Source: JAPUDQ01 sp964535835 (lineage in GTDB: Bacteria > Patescibacteriota > Saccharimonadia > Saccharimonadales > Saccharimonadaceae). Taken from it: a DNA stretch of 8,748 nt. The number at the start of each line of letters is the position of its first letter. Within the stretch, counting starts at the first letter, position 1. The position numbers and the translations under genes are program-made. Where the stretch lies: positions 1 to 8,748 of the forward strand of contig CAZHUZ010000029.1 of assembly GCA_964535835.1 (NCBI GenBank). The letters are read 5' to 3'. The notes under the pieces were generated by a model that saw only the letters and a list, made by a program, of their open reading frames with translations, did not search any database and had not been told where the DNA came from. This document shows positions 1-5,208 of the stretch, piece by piece.

Positions 1-346
1 GAAATGTACCATCAAGGTCGCTCAAAAATTGCTTCGCTTCGTCGGCGGTGAAATATACGGTGTACGGGTCGCCGACTGCTTGGACCATGCCACGTTTGGC
101 GCCGTCGATCAGGGCCTGTTTGTCGACAGTACCGTCGTAGTTGCTGGCCAAAACTTTGTAGACGTCTTGGGCAGAGGCAAAATCCAGCGTGTCAGCCGTC
201 GTTTTTTGGCCGAGCAGCGTTGCCTTGAGGTAGTCAGCCCGCGTACCGGCGATAAATGCCACCACAACTGCCAGCACCAACACGCCGAGGTGCGTGAGCG
301 TGATAGACGGCTTGCGACGACGTGGCGCATCAGCTAATGTTTCCAC
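1..346 (-). CDS. S41 family C-terminal processing peptidase, N-terminal part (cut by left edge)
   Basis: Only the first 115 residues are visible. The reading frame starts at a GTG at 346, chosen because an AAGGAG ribosome site lies 6 nt upstream and no better start exists. A short basic N-terminus (RRRK near residues 9-12) precedes one hydrophobic segment at about residues 18-35, so the protein is probably a membrane-anchored exported protease facing outward. The region from about residue 55 resembles the N-terminal helical part of CtpA/Prc proteases, including the typical GDPYTVYFT segment (residues 92-100) followed by a DGTF turn. The PDZ domain and the Ser/Lys catalytic residues lie beyond the window, so activity cannot be judged. 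It has its own predicted promoter and is separated by a terminator from the M23 hydrolase gene upstream. In other bacteria CtpA/Prc enzymes degrade peptidoglycan hydrolases, which makes the neighbourhood suggestive. Family assignment is fairly sure; substrate is unknown. Confidence 0.75.
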   Translation of the reverse strand, partial: METLADAPRRRKPSITLTHLGVLVLAVVVAFIAGTRADYLKATLLGQKTTADTLDFASAQDVYKVLASNYDGTVDKQALIDGAKRGMVQAVGDPYTVYFTADEAKQFLSDLDGTF

Positions 347-352
347 ACAGTT

Positions 353-358
353 CTCCTT
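353..358 (-). promoter_or_regulatory. Shine-Dalgarno site for the S41 protease gene
   Basis: AAGGAG on the minus strand, 6 nt before the GTG at 346. It decides the start: without it the GTG would not be an obvious initiation codon. Confidence 0.7.
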
Positions 359-371
359 AATCGTTATGGCA

Positions 372-400
372 ATTATAGCAAAAACTTCCGGATATTTCAC
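372..400 (-). promoter_or_regulatory. Predicted sigma-70-type promoter for the S41 gene
   Basis: On the minus strand a perfect TATAAT (377-372) is preceded by TGC, forming an extended -10 element. A GTGAAA -35 (395-400, 4 of 6 to consensus) lies 17 nt upstream. Transcription would begin near 365 and give a leader of about 19 nt that just includes the AAGGAG site. The -35 falls in the loop of the upstream gene's terminator hairpin and the U-tract lies in the spacer, so the two signals share the same bases. Confidence 0.55.
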
Positions 401-410
401 CTGGAAGTTT
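380..410 (-). terminator. Predicted intrinsic terminator after the M23 gene
   Basis: A perfect 8-bp inverted repeat (AAACTTCC at 410-403 and GGAAGTTT at 389-382, minus-strand reading) encloses a 13-nt loop and runs into five T residues (384-380). The stem can extend past an A/C mismatch. It starts 14 nt after the M23 stop codon. The opposite strand has only three T after the stem, so the signal points to minus-strand transcription. The A/T-rich outer stem makes strength uncertain. Confidence 0.55.
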
Positions 411-423
411 CAATATACTTGGT

Positions 424-1518
424 CTAGTCACTCATGTGAGCGTAGATCAAGCGTACGCCGTTGTTCATCTCGACAATCGCCACGTTGCCATAAGCCCAAG
501 TACCCAGCAGCGACTCAGAACTGCCCCGCCACATCATACCCGACGACACAGCATAAATCGGCGTACCGGTCGGCGCAGCGTAGTCAACACCTGGGTGGTG
601 GCCACTAATATACATCGGGTCAGCGTTCCAAAACGACTGACTCACCCAGCCCGGCGGCATATCGACAGGGGCGGTCTGGACGTACGACATGGGGTTGACG
701 ATGCTCCCGCCGCTGCGTGCCTCGAGATGTAAGTGCGGCCCGGTCGACATACCAGTACTGCCGACATGTCCGACGACGGCGCCAGCGCTGACATAGCCCG
801 ACGGCGCCACGTCCTTGTAGGCCGCACGGGCCAACGAAGCAGCCAGTGCCGCTTCGGCAGCGGCCCGCTGTTCGCGGAGTGAGCCGACCATGTTGCCGTA
901 GGCGGCTTCACTGCCGCGTGTTTCGGCCAAGACCTGCGCCTGCTCGGCTTCTTTGGCGGCGATTTGTTCGCGCTGACCGACTTGTTGGGCGATCACGGCT
1001 TCGACATCTTTTTGCTGCCGGGCCAGCTCGGTTTTGAGCTTTTTGACCTGGTCCATGGCGTCTTTCATCTGGTCGCGGACTGTGTTGCGGACCTCTTGTT
1101 CGGAGACGTATTGACCGATATTTTTTGACCCGGCTAGCACGACGATAGCGGGTTTGTCACCTTCGGCGTAAATCTGCGCAACGGTTTTGTTGAGCGTGTG
1201 TTTTTGGCGTTCGAGTTTTTGCTCGTTGGCGGTAATGATCAGCTGAAGCTGCTGTTTGTGCTGCTCATTTTTGTCGATTTCAGCCTGCAACTGGTTTTTC
1301 TCGGCTGTGATGAGACTGAGTTTGTTTTGCAGGGTGTCACCCTCGGCTTTGAGCCGGTTGATTTCTTGCTCGTATTGCGAGATCTGGGCATCGATCGAGC
1401 TGATCTGGTCTTGAAAACTCTGCGCAAACACTCGCGGCGCTAGCAGTACACCGACGCCAATCAGCAGGCCGATCATACCAAGGCGCATATATCTGGTGGT
1501 AGCAAAGATTTTTTTCAT
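424..1518 (-). CDS. Secreted coiled-coil M23 (LytM-type) peptidase with circularly permuted catalytic domain; probable FtsEX-gated cell-wall hydrolase
   Basis: 364 residues from the ATG at 1518. Residues 1-33 look like a signal peptide: MKK start, hydrophobic core at about 13-27, and a likely cleavage after VFA. Residues 34-235 are a long charged, Gln/Glu/Lys/Ala-rich coiled coil of the PcsB/CwlO/EnvC kind. It includes a short break near 120-140 with VVLAGSKNIGQYV, similar to the loop seen in those families. The M23 domain follows in permuted order. Residues 241-280 hold the usual second half (AGAVVGHVGSTG, then GPHLHLE with H262 and H264, then NP.SY). Residues 290-364 hold the usual first half (HPGVD with H308 and D312, AAPTGTPIYAV, YGNVAIVE, then YAHMSD with H361). 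All expected zinc and catalytic residues are present, so unlike E. coli EnvC it may be active itself. The frame stays open up to an ATG at 1611 that overlaps the ftsX stop as ATGA; an ATG at 1569 has AAAGG 9 nt upstream. The 1518 start is preferred because it gives a normal signal peptide, though it lacks a good ribosome site. The gene ends in TAG before a terminator. Confidence 0.88.
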   Translation of the reverse strand: MKKIFATTRYMRLGMIGLLIGVGVLLAPRVFAQSFQDQISSIDAQISQYEQEINRLKAEGDTLQNKLSLITAEKNQLQAEIDKNEQHKQQLQLIITANEQKLERQKHTLNKTVAQIYAEGDKPAIVVLAGSKNIGQYVSEQEVRNTVRDQMKDAMDQVKKLKTELARQQKDVEAVIAQQVGQREQIAAKEAEQAQVLAETRGSEAAYGNMVGSLREQRAAAEAALAASLARAAYKDVAPSGYVSAGAVVGHVGSTGMSTGPHLHLEARSGGSIVNPMSYVQTAPVDMPPGWVSQSFWNADPMYISGHHPGVDYAAPTGTPIYAVSSGMMWRGSSESLLGTWAYGNVAIVEMNNGVRLIYAHMSD

Positions 1519-1559
1519 ACTGGTTTGTGTGTTATGGCTCCATCGAATGGATTTCCTAT

Positions 1560-1589
1560 ATACTACCATACGCACTTGCCTTTCGTCAA
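1560..1589 (-). promoter_or_regulatory. Possible internal promoter before the M23 gene
   Basis: Minus-strand TTGACG (1589-1584, 5 of 6 to the -35 consensus), an 18-nt spacer, then TAGTAT (1565-1560, 4 of 6) preceded by TGG as an extended -10. It lies about 20 nt past the ftsX stop. Transcription would start near 1553 and give a leader of about 35 nt ahead of the ATG at 1518, which excludes the two upstream starts for this transcript. Inferred from motif only. Confidence 0.35.
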
Positions 1590-1607
1590 TAGTTTTGCCA
1601 GTGATTC

Positions 1608-2585
1608 TCATACTTTGAGATACCGGCGGACAGCAAGTCGCGCAGAAATAACACCGATCAACGCACCCAGCACCAGCATTGCCAATGCAACGAACGGAGA
1701 AAACAATACCATATCATTCGCCAATCTATCGACGGCAATTCCCCAGCCTGCGATCTGCCCACGAAATGTCAAAAGCGCAAAATATCCGAGTGCTGTGGCA
1801 ATAACTGCGGCAAAAAACCCATACATGACTGCTTCGACGACAAATGGGCCACGTATAAAATTCTTGTCTGCACCGATTAGTTTCATCATCTCTATCTCAT
1901 CTCGGCGGTTAAATATCGCCATACGAATCGTGTTAAAGACGATGAGTGTCGAGATAGCAACAAATACGATTGTGGCAAAAAGCCCTACTCTGTCCGCAGT
2001 ACTCGCCCACCCGCTAATCGTCTTGATGGCGGAACGGTTATCACCATCGAGTTTACGCGATTCATCAAACAAATTGTCACGAAATGTCCTGTCGTTTTTC
2101 ATCAGTGACTCAATACTATCAACCTTGTCTGGATCAAGCACCGTAATATCGAATTTTGCAGGTATACTAATATCCGCTAACGTCTCGAGTTGCTCTTTGT
2201 CATTGACATTGACGTTTTGTGCAAGGTAAATTTTGCGACCTTCTTCGGTTGATACGAAATCAACCGTCTTGACATTACTATCGTTTTTAAGTTTGTCACG
2301 AAGATAGACGACATCTGCAGGATCGATATCGCTCTTGAGAAAAATTGCTAGTTTAATATTTTGTCTGAGATCAGTTACCGTATCGCTCAACATGGTGCGC
2401 GCCACCACAGTCGAGAATACGATGAGCAGCGTAATAGTCATGACGGCTGTCGCCGCTGTCGTCAGCCAGGCATTACGCGTAAAGTTGTTGACACCGTAGC
2501 GAAACATCCGTATCCACGTCAGATACGCGCGACCGACTCTTTTGTTGTCGCGAAGTTTGGTTCGAGATGCTTTTTTATCTGCCAT
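1608..2585 (-). CDS. ftsX: Cell division ABC transporter permease FtsX
   Basis: 325 residues with the FtsX layout. A basic cytoplasmic N-terminus (residues 1-37) precedes TM1 at about 41-63. A large outside domain follows (about 64-197), which in this family contacts the coiled coil of the cell-wall hydrolase. TM2 (198-220), TM3 (248-272) and TM4 (293-317) complete the four-helix permease. The RRDEIEMMKLIGA motif in the cytoplasmic loop after TM2 (about 227-239) is typical of the FtsX/MacB family. A short basic tail ends the protein. FtsX pairs with FtsE, encoded 72 nt upstream. The complex works as a mechanotransmitter at the division site rather than as an exporter. A strong ribosome site supports the ATG at 2585. 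The stop TGA overlaps an in-frame ATG of the next reading frame (ATGA), which may couple translation to the M23 gene. Confidence 0.95.
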   Translation of the reverse strand: MADKKASRTKLRDNKRVGRAYLTWIRMFRYGVNNFTRNAWLTTAATAVMTITLLIVFSTVVARTMLSDTVTDLRQNIKLAIFLKSDIDPADVVYLRDKLKNDSNVKTVDFVSTEEGRKIYLAQNVNVNDKEQLETLADISIPAKFDITVLDPDKVDSIESLMKNDRTFRDNLFDESRKLDGDNRSAIKTISGWASTADRVGLFATIVFVAISTLIVFNTIRMAIFNRRDEIEMMKLIGADKNFIRGPFVVEAVMYGFFAAVIATALGYFALLTFRGQIAGWGIAVDRLANDMVLFSPFVALAMLVLGALIGVISARLAVRRYLKV

Positions 2586-2590
2586 AATAT

Positions 2591-2599
2591 ATCACCTTT
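2591..2599 (-). promoter_or_regulatory. Shine-Dalgarno site for ftsX
   Basis: AAAGGTGAT on the minus strand, 5 nt before the ATG at 2585, a near match to the 16S rRNA complement. The 72-nt ftsE-ftsX gap otherwise shows no hairpin or clear promoter, consistent with cotranscription. Confidence 0.65.
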
Positions 2600-2657
2600 G
2601 CTAAAAAACTGTTCATCACAAATGGAGAGCTAGGCAAATACGAAATCCAACGGTTTT

Positions 2658-3344
2658 TCATCCTTGTTTGTAACTCCCGACTGCTTGATCGGCCACAATT
2701 TTGCCATGATCGAGTGTTATGACTCGACGCTTGAGTTTATTGACTATCTCGACATTATGCGTGGTCAGCAAAACCGTAGTCCCATATCGATTAATTTTTT
2801 CGAGTAAGCGCACAATATCCCAACTGTGTTTTGGATCGAGGTTGCCTGTCGGCTCGTCCGCGATCAAAATTTTGGGTTGACGCACCACTGCTCGCGCAAT
2901 CGCAACACGTTGACGCTCTCCACCTGAGAGCTCGCGAGGATAATTATCTTCTTTGCCCTTGAGGCCAACGAGCTCGATAACTTTTGGTACCGTACTCTTG
3001 ATCTCTCGATTCGTCATACCGGCGATCTCAAGTGCAAAGGCGACATTCTCAAATACTGTTCGCTGGGGTAATAATTTGAAATCCTGAAATACCACGCCGA
3101 TTTTGCGCCGCAGGAGCGGTATATGTTTGTCACGCAACGTATCATAATCAATCCCACCGACAACAATCTTGCCACTGGTTGGCTTCTCCTCTCGAGTGAG
3201 TAATTTGAGAAGTGTGCTCTTGCCTGCACCAGAGGTGCCAACCAATATGACAAATTCTTTTGGCTCAATATGCAAACTGATGCGACTCAGTGCAGGCTCG
3301 CCGTCTTTGCCATATGCTTTTGATACACGGTCCAATAGGATCAT
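2658..3344 (-). CDS. ftsE: Cell division ATP-binding protein FtsE
   Basis: 228 residues, the normal FtsE length, a single ABC ATPase domain. Walker A GTSGAGKST is at residues 36-44, the Q-loop glutamine is at 87 in GVVFQDFKLLP, the LSGGERQ signature is at 139-145, Walker B ILIADEPTGNLD is at 159-170, and the H-loop histidine is at 196. The VFQDFKLLP stretch is characteristic of FtsE among LolD/MacB-like ATPases. It energises FtsX in the cytoplasm so that the partner hydrolase outside is activated during septation. It lies 45 nt after prfB and 72 nt before ftsX in the same direction, the order found in many bacteria. No Shine-Dalgarno sequence precedes the ATG; instead a TATAAT lies 10 nt upstream, hinting at a very short or absent leader. 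Confidence 0.95.
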   Translation of the reverse strand: MILLDRVSKAYGKDGEPALSRISLHIEPKEFVILVGTSGAGKSTLLKLLTREEKPTSGKIVVGGIDYDTLRDKHIPLLRRKIGVVFQDFKLLPQRTVFENVAFALEIAGMTNREIKSTVPKVIELVGLKGKEDNYPRELSGGERQRVAIARAVVRQPKILIADEPTGNLDPKHSWDIVRLLEKINRYGTTVLLTTHNVEIVNKLKRRVITLDHGKIVADQAVGSYKQG

Positions 3345-3354
3345 TACTATATCT

Positions 3355-3360
3355 ATTATA
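3355..3360 (-). promoter_or_regulatory. Possible -10 box just upstream of ftsE
   Basis: A perfect TATAAT on the minus strand ends 10 nt before the ftsE ATG, in the 45-nt prfB-ftsE gap. No good -35 is found 16-18 nt upstream and the gap is A/T rich, so chance is possible. If real, the mRNA would begin about 3-4 nt before the start codon. Confidence 0.35.
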
Positions 3361-3389
3361 CTATAATTTCTTATGCCTTACGGATAAAA

Positions 3390-4475
3390 CTACGATGTAG
3401 TACTGTGCATTTCCAAATAGGCATCGATAAATCCATCAATTTTGCCGTCGAGGACACTTGCTGTGTCTTTATCTTCATGTTTTGTGCGCGTATCTTTCAC
3501 CATTTGATACGGATGTAGCACGTAATTACGGATCTGTGCACCCCAACTCGCTGACTCTCCTGCTCTTAGATCGGCTAGCGTCTCGGCGTGTTGCTCGATC
3601 TGCATTTGCGCGAGTTTACCGCGTAATATCTTCATAGCAGTCTCTTTGTTTTGCAGTTGTGAGCGCTCGTTTTGGATGGCCACGACAGTACCGGTTGGGA
3701 CATGTGTGATACGGACAGCACTATCAGTTGTATTGACCGACTGTCCCCCATGCCCGCCTGCACGGTATACATCGATTTTGAGCTCTTTGTCATCGATCTG
3801 CACCTCATCTGGAGCGTCAATTTCTGGCATAATTTCGACAAGCGCAAAGCTTGTCTGGCGTAAGCTGTCGGCGTTGAAGGGACTCAATCGTACGAGACGA
3901 TGAACACCATGCTCGGACTGTAATTTACCGTAGGCATAAGGTCCACTAAAACTATAGGTAGCGGATTTGATACCGGCTTCTTCACCCGCATTGCGTTCGA
4001 TCATCTCTGTTTTCATGCCTGATTTTTCACCCCATCTGAGGTACATACGCTCGAGCATCTCACACCAATCCTGAGCATCGGTGCCTCCGACGCCAGCACT
4101 CAATTTTACGATTGCCGCATGGTCGTCATATTCTCCCTGAAACAATAGATCTTTTTTGAGTCGTGCCAGTTCTGATTCTAGCGCCGTCAATTGTTCATCA
4201 AACTCACGTACCATTGACTCATCACCAATTTCCATCAGCTCAACAATATCATTTACTTGCATCCGCAATGTTTGCCATGGCTCAACACTCGAGCGCATAC
4301 TGGCTGCTTGCTTGCTAAGCATCTGTGCTCGCTCCAGATTGTTCCAGACGCCACTCTCAGCCAATTGATCGTCAATTATTGCCAATTCTTCTGACTTGGC
4401 GGCAATAGTTAGTTGTTCGTAGACAGTTACGACAGTACTTTTTAGCTCCAAGGCACGTTTTTTGAGTGGTTGCAT
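3390..4475 (-). CDS. prfB: Peptide chain release factor 2 (RF2)
   Basis: 361 residues, close to the usual 365. The N-terminal helical domain (about 1-110) is followed by the tRNA-mimic domain. The tripeptide SPF (198-200) in the HGVHRLVR.SPF context is the RF2 marker that reads UGA and UAA; RF1 would have a PxT motif. The GGQ catalytic motif is at 243-245, in the context GGHGGQSVN rather than the common SGAGGQHVN. A TDSAVRITHVPTG stretch and the HPYQMVKD.RT region (321-331) complete the family pattern. The gene is one continuous frame: the usual programmed +1 frameshift with an internal UGA near codon 25 is absent. It heads the prfB-ftsE-ftsX-M23 run, as often seen for prfB-ftsEX. No Shine-Dalgarno site precedes the ATG; a CATACT lies 6 nt upstream. 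Confidence 0.95.
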   Translation of the reverse strand: MQPLKKRALELKSTVVTVYEQLTIAAKSEELAIIDDQLAESGVWNNLERAQMLSKQAASMRSSVEPWQTLRMQVNDIVELMEIGDESMVREFDEQLTALESELARLKKDLLFQGEYDDHAAIVKLSAGVGGTDAQDWCEMLERMYLRWGEKSGMKTEMIERNAGEEAGIKSATYSFSGPYAYGKLQSEHGVHRLVRLSPFNADSLRQTSFALVEIMPEIDAPDEVQIDDKELKIDVYRAGGHGGQSVNTTDSAVRITHVPTGTVVAIQNERSQLQNKETAMKILRGKLAQMQIEQHAETLADLRAGESASWGAQIRNYVLHPYQMVKDTRTKHEDKDTASVLDGKIDGFIDAYLEMHSTTS

Positions 4476-4514
4476 CTTACTAGTATGCTATAGGCTGTTG
4501 ATAAAGTCATGTTT

Positions 4515-4542
4515 TTGAAGAAATGATATGAGAACGTATACT
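4515..4542 (+). promoter_or_regulatory. Possible murI promoter in the prfB-murI divergent gap
   Basis: Plus-strand TTGAAG (4515-4520, 4 of 6), a 16-nt spacer and TATACT (4537-4542, 5 of 6) would start transcription near 4549, about 6 nt before the murI ATG. An alternative is TTGATA (4498-4503) with AATGAT (4522-4527), spacer 18, giving a leader of about 20 nt. The 79-bp gap must hold signals for both divergent genes. Confidence 0.35.
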
Positions 4543-4554
4543 GAGAAGTACTGT

Positions 4555-5208
4555 ATGAAAATTGGTGTTTTTGATAGCGGAATTGGAGGTGAGGCAGTTG
4601 CGAGAGATCTCAGGGTGGGCTTGCCTGATGCCTCGATTCTTACGGTGAGTGATCAGGCAAATCTACCTTATGGTTCTAAAACACCTCAACACATCAAGCA
4701 ACTTGTTGACAATGCAATTCAACCGCTCTTGCACGCAGAGTGCGATGTGATTGTGATTGCCTGCAACACTGCAACCACCATAGCACTCACTGAATTACGA
4801 GAACGATACCCAGGCCAAAAGTTCATCGGTATCGAGCCGATGGTAAGAACGGCGAGTTCGCTGACGAAAACAGGGGTCGTGTGTATCTGTGCGACACCCG
4901 CAACGCTCGCCAGCCAGCGCTATCGAGATCTAAAAAATATGTATGGTCAAGATATCACATTTGTCGAACCCGACTGTGGTGATTGGGCGCAAATGATTGA
5001 GAATGATACCGTCAATGAGCAAGTTATTTCCACCCGTATCAATCAGTCGATCGACACAGGCGCAGACGTCATCGTGCTGGGGTGCACACATTATCACTGG
5101 GTACTAGAGTTGATTGAGCAGATCGCTGCTGACCGCGCGGTTATCCTCGAACCAACTGATGCAATAGTGTCACGTATCAAGCAGCTAATTGGTGAACAGC
5201 CTCGATAA
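4555..5208 (+). CDS. murI: Glutamate racemase MurI, short form
   Basis: 217 residues from the ATG at 4555, chosen because the conserved family start MKIGVFDSGIGG begins there; an in-frame ATG at 4528 would add nine unconserved residues. The enzyme interconverts L- and D-glutamate in the cytoplasm to supply MurD. Visible motifs are FDSGIGG (6-12), LPYGSKT (37-43), ACNTAT with the first catalytic cysteine C70, and GCTHY with the second, C177. The 107-residue spacing of the two cysteines is close to that of known enzymes, but only 40 residues follow the second. In Bacillus RacE and E. coli MurI about 80-100 follow, so the C-terminal part is markedly shorter. It is the only plus-strand gene. It diverges from prfB and its last 32 bases overlap the murD 3' end tail to tail. 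A weak GAGAAG lies 6 nt upstream of the start. A related Asp/Glu racemase role is possible, but murD next door favours MurI. Confidence 0.88.
   Translation: MKIGVFDSGIGGEAVARDLRVGLPDASILTVSDQANLPYGSKTPQHIKQLVDNAIQPLLHAECDVIVIACNTATTIALTELRERYPGQKFIGIEPMVRTASSLTKTGVVCICATPATLASQRYRDLKNMYGQDITFVEPDCGDWAQMIENDTVNEQVISTRINQSIDTGADVIVLGCTHYHWVLELIEQIAADRAVILEPTDAIVSRIKQLIGEQPR

Noticed and set aside
29..337. Plus-strand open frame of 102 codons at the left edge
   Set aside because: It is the shadow of the S41 protease N-terminus, which has a membrane segment, a family motif and a ribosome site on the minus strand.
424..426. The M23 stop codon as evidence of a pseudogene or truncated tandem M23 protein
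   Set aside because: The missing second half of the domain is found upstream in the same frame, all active-site residues are present, and a terminator follows at normal distance, so an intact permuted gene fits better.
1525..2229. Long plus-strand open frame (234 codons) opposite ftsX
   Set aside because: It is the antisense shadow of ftsX. The translation is Ser/Ile/Asn-rich with no family resemblance, whereas the minus strand encodes a clear four-helix FtsX.
3014..3268. Minus-strand open frame of 84 codons inside ftsE
   Set aside because: It is a shifted frame under the Walker A and Q-loop region of FtsE, without its own start signal or family features.
3371..3387. Small hairpin with a GTAA tetraloop between prfB and ftsE
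   Set aside because: The stem is only six pairs with a bulge or mismatch and is not followed by a T run, so it is not a credible terminator and could be chance.
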